Made by a program: the position numbers and the translations under genes
Notes under the pieces: generated by a model
Databases searched by the model: none
Told to the model about the DNA's origin: nothing
Seen by the model: only the letters and a program-made list of their open reading frames with translations
Assembly: GCF_013114825.1 (NCBI RefSeq)
Contig: NZ_JAAVLX010000001.1
Span: 124,001-188,000, forward strand
Reading direction: 5' to 3'
DNA from: Bradyrhizobium australiense
GTDB lineage: Bacteria > Pseudomonadota > Alphaproteobacteria > Rhizobiales > Xanthobacteraceae
Length of the DNA: 64,000 nt
In this document: positions 23,001-32,244 of the stretch, piece by piece
How the letters are laid out: each line of letters begins with the position of its first letter
How positions within the stretch are numbered: position 1 is the stretch's first letter

Positions 23001-24278
23001 GTGGCCATTCACATCGTCGACCGGCGCCTGAATCCGGGCAGCAAGAGTCTTGAGAATCGCCAGCGCTTTCTGCGCAGGGCCAAGGCGCTGGTCCAGGGGG
23101 CCGTTAAGAAATCGTCGCAGAGCCGGGACATCAAGGATGTCCTGGAAGGCGGCGAGGTCAGCGTCCCGATCGACGGCATGGACGAGCCGCGCTTTCGCCG
23201 CGAAGGCGGCACGCGCGACATGGTGCTGCCTGGAAACAAGAAGTTCGTCGAAGGCGATATCCTGCCGCGCCCGAACCAGAGCGGCGGCAAAGGAAGAGGC
23301 GCGGGCGAGGGCGACAGCGAAGATACGTTCCGCTTCGTTCTCAGTCGCGACGAGTTTGTCGACCTGTTCCTGGATGACCTGGAATTGCCTGATCTTGCCA
23401 AGCGAAAGCTGGCCGAGGTGGAGAGCGAAGGCATTCGCCGGGCGGGGTACACGACATCCGGATCGCCCGCCAACATCTCGGTGAGCCGAACGGTAAGCCG
23501 TGCCCTGGCGCGGCGCGTCGCGCTACGGCGGCCTCGGCCGGAGGTGCTGGAGACCCTCGAAGCGGAGCTTTTGAATTGCAGCGAGGAGCGTCGCGCCGAG
23601 CTCATGGCCGAGATCGAGGCCCTGAAGACCAAGATGCGCCGCATACCGTTCATCGACCCGATCGACATCCGCTACCGGCGTTTCGAGACGGTGCCGAAGC
23701 CCGTGGCGCAAGCCGTCATGTTCTGCCTGATGGACGTCTCCGGTTCAATGACCGAGCATATGAAGGATCTCGCCAAGCGCTTCTATATGCTGCTCTACGT
23801 CTTCCTGAAGCGGCGGTATCGCCACGTCGAGATCGTCTTCATCCGGCATACCGACCGGGCCGAAGAGGTCGACGAGCAGACATTCTTTTACGGGCCGGCT
23901 TCCGGCGGCACGCTGGTCTCGAGCGCGTTGCAGGCGATGCATGATATTGTACGGTCGCGGTTCAAGCCGGCGGACTGGAACATCTATGCCGCGCAGGCTT
24001 CCGACGGCGACAATTCCTACGCGGACGGCGAGGTTACGGGTCGGCTCCTAACCGACATGATCCTGCCGGTCACTCAGTTTTTTGCCTATCTGGAAGTTGG
24101 CCAGGAAAACGGCTTGTCCTACGACATGCCTAATTCGGCGCTGTGGACCCTTTACGAGGGCCTGCGCGCCAGCGGCGCGCCGCTGTCGATGCGCAAGGTC
24201 AACGAACGCAGCGAGATCTTCCCGGTGTTTCACGATCTCTTCCAGCGTCGTGGCCCGCAGGAAAGGACAGCATCATGA
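23001..24278 (+). CDS. yeaH: YeaH/YhbH family protein (DUF444)
   Basis: 425 residues, the usual partner of PrkA/YeaG and of SpoVR. The N-terminus (HIVDRRLNPGSKSLENRQRF) matches the YeaH family; the middle has a charged linker with GGKGRGAGEGDSED; the C-terminal half is a von Willebrand A-like fold with a MIDAS-type AVMFCLMDVSGSMTEHMKDL. A metal-dependent protein-binding role is inferred from that fold. The start is GTG at 23001; the nearby ATG at 22993 is out of frame. The stop overlaps the spoVR start as ATGA, so their translation is coupled. Confidence 0.93.
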   Translation: MAIHIVDRRLNPGSKSLENRQRFLRRAKALVQGAVKKSSQSRDIKDVLEGGEVSVPIDGMDEPRFRREGGTRDMVLPGNKKFVEGDILPRPNQSGGKGRGAGEGDSEDTFRFVLSRDEFVDLFLDDLELPDLAKRKLAEVESEGIRRAGYTTSGSPANISVSRTVSRALARRVALRRPRPEVLETLEAELLNCSEERRAELMAEIEALKTKMRRIPFIDPIDIRYRRFETVPKPVAQAVMFCLMDVSGSMTEHMKDLAKRFYMLLYVFLKRRYRHVEIVFIRHTDRAEEVDEQTFFYGPASGGTLVSSALQAMHDIVRSRFKPADWNIYAAQASDGDNSYADGEVTGRLLTDMILPVTQFFAYLEVGQENGLSYDMPNSALWTLYEGLRASGAPLSMRKVNERSEIFPVFHDLFQRRGPQERTAS

Positions 24279-25819
24279 CCGCGACCGACCAGTTGCTGTT
24301 TGAGGGCGCCGACTGGGACTTCCGGACGCTGCAGCGGATCTGCGACGCCTGCGAGCAGGTTGCGCGGGACGAATTGGGGCTCGACGTCTATCCCAATCAG
24401 ATCGAGGTCATCACCGCCGAGCAGATGCTGGATGCCTATTCGTCGGTCGGCATGCCTCTGTTCTACAAGCATTGGTCGTTCGGCAAGCACTTTGCCTTTC
24501 AGGAGGCGTCCTATCGCAAGGGGCTGATGGGGCTGGCCTACGAGATCGTGATCAACTCGTCGCCATGCATTTCCTACCTGATGGAGGAAAACACCGCGAC
24601 GATGCAGGCGCTCGTGATCGCGCATGCCGCCTTCGGTCACAATCACTTCTTCAAAAACAACTATCTGTTCAAGCAGTGGACCGACGCCGACGGCATTCTC
24701 GATTATCTCGAATTCGCCAAGCGCTACGTGGCGCACTGCGAGGAGCGCCATGGCCGGCAGGCGGTTGAGCATACGCTCGATGCCGCGCACGCCTTGATGT
24801 CGCACGGCATCGATCGCTATCCCGGCAAGAAGAGTCTCGACCTTCGCGCGGAAGAAAAGCGGGCGGGAAGGCGCCGTGCCCACGAGGAGAGCGCCTTCAA
24901 CGATTTGTGGCGCACCGTTCCGACCGGTCCGGCCAAGAGCGGCGCGGTACTGGACGTCGAGCGCCGTCGACAGATGCTTGGTCTGCCGCAGGAAAACCTG
25001 CTGTATTTTCTCGAGAAGACGGCGCCGCGGCTGAAGCCCTGGCAACGCGAGATATTGCGGATCGTGCGGCACATCGCGCAGTATTTCTATCCGCAGAGTC
25101 AGACCAAGGTGATGAACGAGGGCACGGCGACGTACGTGCATTATCGCATCATTAGTCGGCTGCACGAGCAAGGGCGGCTGACGGACGGCAACTTCCTGGA
25201 ATTCCTGCAGTCGCACACCAACGTCGTGTTCCAGCCCGAGTTCGACGATCCGCGCTATTCCGGCTTCAACCCGTATGCGCTGGGATTTGCGATGATGCAG
25301 GATATCGAGCGGATCGTTACCGATCCGGACGACGAGGATCGCGAGTGGTTCCCCGATATCGCCGGTAAGTGCGATGCGATGGGCGTGCTGCGCGACATCT
25401 GGGCCAATTATCGTGATGAGAGCTTCATCAGCCAGTTCATGAGCCCGCGGCTGATGCGGCACTTCCGCCTGTTCCACCTGCATGACGATCCGGAGGATCG
25501 CGCCGGTATTCTGGTCGACGCCATCCACAACGAGCGCGGCTACCGCCGGCTGCGGCGCGAATTGGCGCGGCAGTACGACGTCGGTTTCATCGATCCCAAC
25601 ATCGAAGTCGTCGATGTCGATCTTGCAGGCGATCGTCGCCTGATGTTGCGCCATACCGTGGTAAAGGGTGCCCAGCTCACGGAGGCCGACACCAAGCGCG
25701 TGCTGCAGCACCTTGCCGATCTCTGGAGCTACGACGTGTCGCTCGTCGAGGCCGATGCGTCCGGCACGGTCTTGAAGGAGTATGTCGCAAACCCGCGGAA
25801 GGTCGCCGCGGCAGCCTAG
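24275..25819 (+). CDS. spoVR: SpoVR family protein (YcgB)
   Basis: 514-residue SpoVR/YcgB protein. In Bacillus SpoVR affects spore cortex formation; in non-sporulating proteobacteria it travels with prkA and yeaH and is stress-induced, with unknown biochemistry. The N-terminus (DWDFRTLQRICDACEQVARD) and the central YYPQSQTKVMNEG-like block (QYFYPQSQTKVMNEGTATYV), with HTNVVFQPEFDDPRYSGFNP after it, are family signatures. The ATG at 24275 overlaps the yeaH stop; an in-frame GTG further upstream lies inside yeaH and is not conserved. Last gene of the operon. Confidence 0.94.
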   Translation: MTATDQLLFEGADWDFRTLQRICDACEQVARDELGLDVYPNQIEVITAEQMLDAYSSVGMPLFYKHWSFGKHFAFQEASYRKGLMGLAYEIVINSSPCISYLMEENTATMQALVIAHAAFGHNHFFKNNYLFKQWTDADGILDYLEFAKRYVAHCEERHGRQAVEHTLDAAHALMSHGIDRYPGKKSLDLRAEEKRAGRRRAHEESAFNDLWRTVPTGPAKSGAVLDVERRRQMLGLPQENLLYFLEKTAPRLKPWQREILRIVRHIAQYFYPQSQTKVMNEGTATYVHYRIISRLHEQGRLTDGNFLEFLQSHTNVVFQPEFDDPRYSGFNPYALGFAMMQDIERIVTDPDDEDREWFPDIAGKCDAMGVLRDIWANYRDESFISQFMSPRLMRHFRLFHLHDDPEDRAGILVDAIHNERGYRRLRRELARQYDVGFIDPNIEVVDVDLAGDRRLMLRHTVVKGAQLTEADTKRVLQHLADLWSYDVSLVEADASGTVLKEYVANPRKVAAAA

Positions 25820-25841
25820 CTCGCTTTACTGCCTCGTGAGT

Positions 25842-25999
25842 CCCTCATGGTGAGGAGCGCCAACGGTCCGCGCGGCGCGGCCCGATGACAGTCTCCGCGC
25901 GTCTCCGGACGATGTTTCGCATCGCTCGGAGCCCATGAGGTCCCGCGTGTGGCCTGCATCCTTCGAGACGCCCGCTCTGCGGGCTCTCAGGATGAGGGG
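25842..25999. repeat. Intergenic CCTCATGGTGAGG / CATCCTTCGAGACG repeat
   Basis: CCCTCATGGTGAGGAGCG at the left and CATCCTTCGAGACGCCCGCT...CTCAGGATGAGG at the right are halves of a palindromic element family widespread in Rhizobiales intergenic DNA. It lies between the convergent spoVR and 2-oxoacid oxidoreductase genes and fills most of that gap. Confidence 0.6.
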
Positions 26000-26023
26000 T
26001 TGAGCAGCTTTGACGCAGTAGAG

Positions 26024-27079
26024 CTACCGCAGGCTGGCGTTGATCTTTTCCAGCGCCGCCGAGCCGGGGCAAAGGTCCTTGGCTTCCAGCTTGTTGAGCG
26101 GCGTCTCGACGGTTTCGAGATGGGCATGCAGGTCTTCCGCGTCGGGATCGACATAGAGCAGCCCAGTGACGACCTGACCCTTGGCGGCATGTTTCTGCAG
26201 GAAGGTCATGGCCGCCAGCCGGTCGTTGGCGTCGTAATCGGCGTCGATCTTGCGCAGCGCGAGCCGCGTGCCGTCGTGTTGTTCCACCACTTGCACCGTG
26301 CCCGGCGCATATTCGACTGTGATCGGGTCGCGGCCGGTGAGCACGTCGAGACGGTTCACTGCGTCATTGTGCTCGCGGACGTAATCAAAACTCTTGGTCG
26401 AGCCGGCATGGTTGTTGAAGGCGATGCAGGGGCTGATGACGTCGATGAACGCCGCGCCCTTGTGCCGGATGGCGGCTGCGATCAGCGGCACGAGCTGGCT
26501 CTTGTCGCCGGAGAAGCTGCGCGCCACGAAGCTCGCGCCGAGCTGAAGGGCGATCGCCACCAGGTCGATGGCGTTGTCGGTGTTCATCACGCCCTTTTTC
26601 GACTTCGAGCCGCGATCGGCGGTCGCCGAGAACTGGCCCTTGGTCAGGCCGTAGACGCCGTTATTCTCGACGATATAGGTCATGTTGACCCCGCGCCGGA
26701 TCGAATGCGCGAACTGGCCGAAGCCGATCGAGGCGCTATCGCCGTCGCCGGACACGCCGAGATAGATCAGATCGCGGTTGGCGAGGTTGGCGCCAGTCAG
26801 CACCGACGGCATGCGGCCATGCACCGAATTGAAACCGTGCGAATTGCCGAGGAAATAATCCGGGGTCTTCGACGAGCAGCCGATGCCGGAAATCTTGGCC
26901 ACCCGGTGCGGCTCGATCGATAGTTCGTAGCAGGCCTCGATGATCGAGGCGGTGATCGAGTCGTGGCCGCAGCCGGCGCACAGGGTCGAGATCTTCCCCT
27001 CGTAATCGCGGTGGGTATAGCCGAGCTCGTTCTTCTTCAGGCCGGGATGATGGAACTTTGGCTTTGCAATGTAGGTCAT
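26024..27079 (-). CDS. korB: 2-oxoacid:ferredoxin oxidoreductase, beta subunit
   Basis: Thiamine diphosphate- and [4Fe-4S]-binding subunit of an enzyme that decarboxylates a 2-oxoacid to acyl-CoA and reduces ferredoxin. 351 residues. STLCAGCGHDS and GIGCSSK give cluster cysteines; GDGDSASIGFGQF with IVENNGVYGLTKGQFSAT is the ThDP/Mg2+ site; SPCIAFNNH supplies another Cys. It fits the two-subunit KorAB type, and 2-oxoglutarate is the likely substrate by family, but pyruvate cannot be excluded by eye. The start overlaps the alpha-subunit stop as ATGA. It is the last gene of the leftward FAD-oxidoreductase/korA/korB operon. Confidence 0.9.
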   Translation of the reverse strand: MTYIAKPKFHHPGLKKNELGYTHRDYEGKISTLCAGCGHDSITASIIEACYELSIEPHRVAKISGIGCSSKTPDYFLGNSHGFNSVHGRMPSVLTGANLANRDLIYLGVSGDGDSASIGFGQFAHSIRRGVNMTYIVENNGVYGLTKGQFSATADRGSKSKKGVMNTDNAIDLVAIALQLGASFVARSFSGDKSQLVPLIAAAIRHKGAAFIDVISPCIAFNNHAGSTKSFDYVREHNDAVNRLDVLTGRDPITVEYAPGTVQVVEQHDGTRLALRKIDADYDANDRLAAMTFLQKHAAKGQVVTGLLYVDPDAEDLHAHLETVETPLNKLEAKDLCPGSAALEKINASLR

Positions 27080-28926
27080 GACACGGCCTTGCGGAGAGGG
27101 GTCACTTTCAGATGGTCCTGGTGATCGCCGATCGCGTTGGCGATGAAGCGCGCGGTGATCGGGGTGCCGTCATAGTGCAGGATCGGCACCAGCCGGACTG
27201 GATCGATGCCGTTCTCGTTGACGATCAACTGCCGCAACTGGGCGTCGCGGTTCTGCTCGACGACGTAAACGAAATCATGATCGGCGATGAAGCTCGCAAC
27301 GCTGGAGTGGAACGGGAAGGCGCGGATGCGCAGGCGATCGAGCTGATGCCCGCGCGCCTCCAATAGTCCGATCGCCTCGTCCATCGCAGGCGAGGTCGAG
27401 CCGAAATAGATCACGCCATATTTGGTCGGCTTGGCGGCATTGGCCTGCAACGGCCGCGGCACCATGTCCTGCGCGGTCTCGAACTTGCGCACCAGCCGCT
27501 GCATGTTGTCGGCGTAGATGGCGCCTTCTTCCGAATAGCGCGCGTAACGGTCGCGCGAGGTGCCGCGGGTGAAGAACGAGCCCTTGATGGGGTGCGTGCC
27601 CGGATAGGTGCGGTAGGGAATGCCGTCGCCGTCGACATCGAGATAGCGGCCGAAGTCGCGGCCAGGCTCATCGAGCATCGCAGCGGTCATCACCTTGCCG
27701 CGGTCATACTGCCTCGCATCGTCCCATTTCAGCGGGCGGCACAGCCGGTGGTTCATGCCGATGTCGAGATCGAGCATCACGAAGATCGTCGTCTGCAGCC
27801 GCTCGGCGAGATCGAACGATTGCGCCGCGAATTCGAACGCTTCGGCCGGGTCTTCCGGGAACAGCAGGACGTGCTTGGTATCGCCATGCGAAGCGTAGGC
27901 GCAGGCGATGATGTCGCATTGTTGGGTGCGCGTCGGCATGCCGGTCGAGGGGCCGGCGCGCTGGATGTTCATGATCACGGCCGGAATTTCCGCGAAATAG
28001 GACAGGCCGATAAATTCGGTCATCAAGGAAATGCCGGGACCGGAGGTTGCGGTGAAGGCCCGCGCGCCGTTCCAGGAGGCGCCGATCACGATGCCGATGG
28101 ACGCGAGCTCATCCTCGCCCTGCACAATCGCGTACTTCGCCTTGCCGGTCTCGGGGTCATGCCGCAGCTTCTTGCAGTGGCTCGTGAAGGCTTCCGCCAC
28201 CGACGAGGACGGCGTGATCGGATACCAGGCGCAGACGGTGGCGCCCCCGTAGACCGCGCCAAGCGCCGCCGCGCTGTTGCCCTCCATGAAGATGCGGTCG
28301 CCGACCTTGTCGGACTTCTTCACCTGCAAACCGATCGGGCATTTCAGGTTCTGCAGCGCCCAGTCGCGGCCGAGATGCAGCGCGTGGACGTTCGACGACA
28401 ACAGCTTTTCCTTGCCTTTGTACTGCTCCCCGATCAGTTGCTCGACCAGTTTCGGGTCGAGGTCAAGCAGCGCGCAGAGCGCGCCGAGATAGATGATGTT
28501 CTTGAAGAGCTGGCGCTGGCGCGGATCGGTATAGGTCGAGTTGGTGATCGCGGTCAGCGGCACGCCGATCACGGTGATGTCGCTGCGGAATTTCGACGAC
28601 GGCATCGGCTTGGTGGAATCGTAGAACAAATAGCCGCCGGGCTCGATCGAAGCGACGTCCTTGTCCCAGGTCTGCGGGTTCATAGCCACCATCAAGTCGA
28701 CGCCGCCGCGGGCGCCGAGATGGCCGGCTTCGGTCACCCGCACCTCGTACCAGGTCGGAAGTCCCTGGATGTTCGAGGGGAAGATGTTGCGCGGAGAAAC
28801 CGGCACGCCGTGGCGCAGGATCGAGCGCGCGAACAGTTCGTTGGCGCTGGCCGAACCGGAGCCGTTGACGTTGGCGAAGCGGACGACGAAGTCGTTTACG
28901 CTGCTGATCGGGCTTTGGTCTGGCAT
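27076..28926 (-). CDS. korA: 2-oxoacid:acceptor oxidoreductase, fused gamma-alpha subunit
   Basis: 616 residues. The N-terminal ~200 residues are the gamma domain (RVTEAGHLGARGGVDLMVAM) and the rest the alpha domain with the pyrimidine-binding YPITPSS motif, VQGEDELASIGIVIGAS, SGPGISLMTEFIGL and GPSTGMPTRTQQ. It pairs with the beta subunit next to it. The ATG at 28926 overlaps the end of the upstream FAD oxidoreductase by 31 nt; an in-frame extension to 29190 reads inside that gene and has no family character. Three adjacent genes for electron transfer and ThDP chemistry suggest one complex, an inference from order and overlap. Confidence 0.92.
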   Translation of the reverse strand: MPDQSPISSVNDFVVRFANVNGSGSASANELFARSILRHGVPVSPRNIFPSNIQGLPTWYEVRVTEAGHLGARGGVDLMVAMNPQTWDKDVASIEPGGYLFYDSTKPMPSSKFRSDITVIGVPLTAITNSTYTDPRQRQLFKNIIYLGALCALLDLDPKLVEQLIGEQYKGKEKLLSSNVHALHLGRDWALQNLKCPIGLQVKKSDKVGDRIFMEGNSAAALGAVYGGATVCAWYPITPSSSVAEAFTSHCKKLRHDPETGKAKYAIVQGEDELASIGIVIGASWNGARAFTATSGPGISLMTEFIGLSYFAEIPAVIMNIQRAGPSTGMPTRTQQCDIIACAYASHGDTKHVLLFPEDPAEAFEFAAQSFDLAERLQTTIFVMLDLDIGMNHRLCRPLKWDDARQYDRGKVMTAAMLDEPGRDFGRYLDVDGDGIPYRTYPGTHPIKGSFFTRGTSRDRYARYSEEGAIYADNMQRLVRKFETAQDMVPRPLQANAAKPTKYGVIYFGSTSPAMDEAIGLLEARGHQLDRLRIRAFPFHSSVASFIADHDFVYVVEQNRDAQLRQLIVNENGIDPVRLVPILHYDGTPITARFIANAIGDHQDHLKVTPLRKAVS

Positions 28927-30695
28927 GTTGATCCCGCGAGAGTCATGTCGATGAGATACTTTTGCATGTCCCAGGCGCCGGTGGGGCAACGCTCGGCGCA
29001 CAGCCCGCAATGCAGGCAGACGTCCTCGTCCTTGACCATGACGCGGCCGGTCTTGAGACCCTCGGCGACATAGAGCGCCTGGTCGTGATGCGGCGACGGC
29101 GCTTTCAGCCGCTGCCGCAGGTCCTCTTCCTCGCCGTTCTCTGTGAACGTGATGCAGTCCATCGGGCAGATATCGACGCAAGCGTCGCATTCGATGCAGG
29201 CCGGCGCCGAGAACACCGTTTGCACGTCACAATTCAGGCAGCGCTGCGCCTCGCCAAGCGCGAGCTTGACGTCATAGCCGAGCTCGACCTCGGTCTTGAT
29301 GTCTTTCAGCGCGATCACCTTGTCGCGATGCGGCACCTTGTAGCGCTTGTCGCCGGAGACGTCGTTGTCGTAGCTCCACTCATGGATGCCCATCTTCTGC
29401 GAGGAGACATGCACCTCGGGCAGCGGACGCTCGTTGATGTCTTCGCCCGAGAGCATCTTGTGGATCGACAGCGCCGCGTCGTGGCCGTGCGCCACCGCCC
29501 AGATGATGTTCTTCGGGCCGAAGGCGGCATCGCCCCCGAAGAACACTTTCGGATTGGTCGATGCAAAAGTCTTGGGATCGACCTGCGGCATGTTCCACTT
29601 GTCGAACTCGATCCCGCAGTCGCGCTCGATCCAGGGGAACGCGTTCTCCTGGCCGACGGCGACCAGCACGTCGTCGCAAGGGATGGTCTGGTCAGGCTCG
29701 CCCGAAGGCACCAGGTTACGTCGGCCCTTGGCATCGTATTCGGCCTTCACCTTCTGGAAGGTGACGCCGATGAGCTTGCCGTTCACATGTTTGAATGCGA
29801 TCGGCACCATGTAGTTGAGGATCGGGATATCCTCGTGAAGGGCGTCTTCCTTTTCCCAAGGGCTTGCCTTCATCTCCTCGAAGCCGGAGCGCACGATCAC
29901 TTTCACGTCCTCGCCGCCGAGCCGGCGCGCGGTGCGGCAGCAATCCATCGCGGTGTTGCCGCCGCCGAGCACGATCACGCGGCGGCCGATCTTCTCGACA
30001 TGGCCGAACGAGACTGAAGCCAGCCATTCGATGCCGATATGGACGTTGGCGGTGGCTTCCTTGCGGCCGGGGAGATCGAGCTCGCGGCCGCGCGGTGCGC
30101 CGGAGCCGATGAAGATTGCGTCGTAGTTCTCGCCCAGCAGCTTCTTCAGGCTGTCGACGCGGTGGCCGCCCTTGAACTCGACGCCGAGGTTGAGGATGTA
30201 GCCGGTTTCCTCGTCGATGACCGTGTCAGGCAGGCGGAATTTTGGAATCTGGCTCCGCATCATACCGCCCGCCTTCGGATCGGAATCGAACACGGTGCAG
30301 TGATAGCCGAGCGGCGCGAGATCCCGCGCCACCGCAAGCGACGCCGGCCCGCCGCCGACCAGCGCGATGCGCTTGCCGTTCTTCGCGAGTGGCTTCGGCA
30401 TGCGGTGCTTGACGTCGTCCTTGAAATCAGCGGCAACGCGCTTCAGGCGGCAGATCGCGACGGGAGTTTCCTCGACGCGGCCGCGCCGGCAGGCCGGCTC
30501 GCATGGACGATCGCAGGTGCGTCCCAGAATTCCGGGAAATACATTCGATTGCCAATTGATCATATAGGCGTCGCTATAACGCCCCTCGGCAATCAAACGG
30601 ATATATTCGGGAACCGGTGTGTGTGCGGGGCAGGCCCATTGGCAATCAACCACTTTGTGAAAGTAGTCTGGCGCCGAGATATCAGTCGGTTTCAT
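28896..30695 (-). CDS. FAD-dependent pyridine nucleotide oxidoreductase with ferredoxin domain
   Basis: 599 residues, resembling the small subunit of glutamate synthase with an added C-terminal ferredoxin. The N-terminal cluster domain has CQWACPAHTPVPEYI and GRTCDRPCEPACRRG. Two Rossmann folds follow, ALVGGGPASLAVARDLAPLG (FAD) and VIVLGGGNTAMDCCRTARRL (NAD(P)H), then FFGGDAAFGPKNIIWAVAHG. The C-terminus has two [4Fe-4S] motifs, CIECDACVDICPMDC and CLHCGLCAERCPTGAW. It could pass electrons between NAD(P)H and the ferredoxin-dependent KorAB encoded next to it. First gene of the operon; its end overlaps korA by 31 nt. Confidence 0.88.
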   Translation of the reverse strand: MKPTDISAPDYFHKVVDCQWACPAHTPVPEYIRLIAEGRYSDAYMINWQSNVFPGILGRTCDRPCEPACRRGRVEETPVAICRLKRVAADFKDDVKHRMPKPLAKNGKRIALVGGGPASLAVARDLAPLGYHCTVFDSDPKAGGMMRSQIPKFRLPDTVIDEETGYILNLGVEFKGGHRVDSLKKLLGENYDAIFIGSGAPRGRELDLPGRKEATANVHIGIEWLASVSFGHVEKIGRRVIVLGGGNTAMDCCRTARRLGGEDVKVIVRSGFEEMKASPWEKEDALHEDIPILNYMVPIAFKHVNGKLIGVTFQKVKAEYDAKGRRNLVPSGEPDQTIPCDDVLVAVGQENAFPWIERDCGIEFDKWNMPQVDPKTFASTNPKVFFGGDAAFGPKNIIWAVAHGHDAALSIHKMLSGEDINERPLPEVHVSSQKMGIHEWSYDNDVSGDKRYKVPHRDKVIALKDIKTEVELGYDVKLALGEAQRCLNCDVQTVFSAPACIECDACVDICPMDCITFTENGEEEDLRQRLKAPSPHHDQALYVAEGLKTGRVMVKDEDVCLHCGLCAERCPTGAWDMQKYLIDMTLAGSTCQTKARSAA

Positions 30696-30744
30696 TCCTA
30701 CCTTGTCCGCGCAAGCTTAGGGAACGCGGCCTTATTTTGCCTGC

Positions 30745-30763
30745 GAACGCTTAATGAGCGTTC
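30745..30763. promoter_or_regulatory. Inverted repeat upstream of the 2-oxoacid oxidoreductase operon
   Basis: GAACGC-TTAATGA-GCGTTC is a perfect 6-7-6 inverted repeat 50 nt before the operon's ATG, inside an AT-rich stretch that contrasts with the coding DNA. Spacing and symmetry suit a regulator's operator. No adjacent regulator gene points to a partner. The remainder of 30696-30948 shows nothing else I can name. Confidence 0.35.
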
Positions 30764-30948
30764 TTGTGGTTTTTGAATTGGATCATAGGCTTATCTTATT
30801 AGAGCCATTCCAGACGCGGCACAAAGGCAATTTTGCGCGATCTCCAGCTTTCAATCGCATGGAGACGTGGACTTAGCGTCGCAGCGTTAATGCGGCACTG
30901 CAGCATGTGCAGTGCAGCTTTGATTTAATGCTGACGAACGGCCAGACG

Positions 30949-32151
30949 TCAGATCAGTCGCAGCGCAGCTCCAACCGACGCAAGAATGACGACGACAATC
31001 CATGGCGGCAGCTTCCAGACCGTCAGCAGCAGGAAACCCGCCAGCGCCACGGCGAAGTCACGTGGCGTGAGCACGGCGCTGGTCCAGACCGGATTGTAGA
31101 GCGCGGCGCCAAGGATGCCGACGACAGCGGCATTGGTGCCACGCATCGCGGCCTGGGCCGTGGGGCGCAGGCGTAGCGCGTCCCAGAACGGAAGCATGCC
31201 GTAGACCAGCAGCAGTCCCGGCAGGGACAAGGCGATGAGCGCAACCGAAGCGCCGGCGAGCCCATTGGGGGCGGGCTCTGCGACGGCACCGAGATAGGCC
31301 GCAAAGGTGAAGAGCGGTCCGGGCACCGCCTGCGCCATGCCATAGCCAGCCAGGAAATCCGCGTTGCTGACCCAGCCCGGCGTCACGACTTCTGCCTGCA
31401 ACAGCGGCAGCACGACATGGCCGCCGCCGAACACCAGGGCGCCGGAACGATAGAAGGCATCGAACAGGGCAAGACCTTGCGAGCCGGTCTTGGCGGCCAC
31501 CAGTGGCGTGACCAGGAACAGCACCATAAAAATCACGAGCGCGATTACGCCATGTCGATGCGATACCGAAAAGCCGAGATGGCCGGAAGGCGCGGGCCGC
31601 CCATCTCTCCGGCACAGCCAGAGTCCGGCCAAGGCTCCGAGCGCGATGGCGCCGATCTGTCCGAACGATCCACCGACGAAAACCACGATGGCAACGACGG
31701 CGAGTGCGATTGCGGCGCGTTCGCGGTCCGGCGTCAGGCTGCTCGCCATACCCCAGATGGCCTGTGCGACAACAGCAACCGCCACCAGCTTCAGTCCGTG
31801 GAGAATGCCTTCGGCAAGCGGGCCAGTGAGGACGCTCGCACCGAGCGCGAAGGCGAAGAGAATGATTGCCGAGGGCGTGGTGAAAGCGAACCACGCCGCT
31901 AACCCGCCGAGCAGGCCGTTGCCGCGCAACACGCCAAGCGTGAAGCCGACCTGGCTGGACGCCGGGCCCGGCAGGAATTGGCAGAGCGCAACGATATCAG
32001 CGTAACTGCTTTCGCTGAGCCATTTCCGCCGTTCGACGAATTCCGTCCTGAAGTAACCGAGATGTGCGATCGGCCCGCCGAACGATGTGAGCCCCAGCTT
32101 GAGGAAAGCGATGAAAACCTCGGCGACAGTGCCCGCGGACTTTTCCGCCAT
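30949..32151 (-). CDS. chrA: Chromate transporter ChrA
   Basis: Two-domain CHR family inner-membrane protein of 400 residues with about ten hydrophobic segments. The N-terminal CHR domain shows FLKLGLTSFGGPIAHLGYFR, CQFLPGPASSQVGF and LGVLRGNG. The C-terminal one shows ALVFGGGHVVLPLLQAEVV and GMAQAVPGPLFTFAAYLGA. The family exports chromate, though many chromosomal members have no proven substrate. The ATG at 32151 (MAEKSAGTVAEVFIAFL) was chosen over 32166 because it gives the more usual start. Transcribed alone, with its promoter region facing the 71-aa gene. Confidence 0.92.
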   Translation of the reverse strand: MAEKSAGTVAEVFIAFLKLGLTSFGGPIAHLGYFRTEFVERRKWLSESSYADIVALCQFLPGPASSQVGFTLGVLRGNGLLGGLAAWFAFTTPSAIILFAFALGASVLTGPLAEGILHGLKLVAVAVVAQAIWGMASSLTPDRERAAIALAVVAIVVFVGGSFGQIGAIALGALAGLWLCRRDGRPAPSGHLGFSVSHRHGVIALVIFMVLFLVTPLVAAKTGSQGLALFDAFYRSGALVFGGGHVVLPLLQAEVVTPGWVSNADFLAGYGMAQAVPGPLFTFAAYLGAVAEPAPNGLAGASVALIALSLPGLLLVYGMLPFWDALRLRPTAQAAMRGTNAAVVGILGAALYNPVWTSAVLTPRDFAVALAGFLLLTVWKLPPWIVVVILASVGAALRLI

Positions 32152-32184
32152 GCATCTCAACTCCATGGTCGCCCGAAGATATCG

Positions 32185-32209
32185 GGAACCGGCAATGTCA
32201 CCAAGTGTT
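32185..32209 (+). promoter_or_regulatory. EcfG-like promoter of the 71-aa protein gene
   Basis: GGAAC (32185-32189), 16 nt, then TGTT (32206-32209) is one base off the EcfG consensus. A transcript from about 32216 would carry AAAGGAG (32229-32235) and the ATG at 32245 in normal spacing. Confidence 0.4.
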
Positions 32210-32244
32210 TGTTCAGAAGACCTTTAGCAAAGGAGTAACTGCGC

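Noticed and set aside
24230-25711. 493-codon minus-strand frame
   Set aside because: Antisense to spoVR, which has family motifs, and a coupled start with yeaH.
27592-29073. 493-codon plus-strand frame
   Set aside because: Antisense to korA; no recognisable domain.
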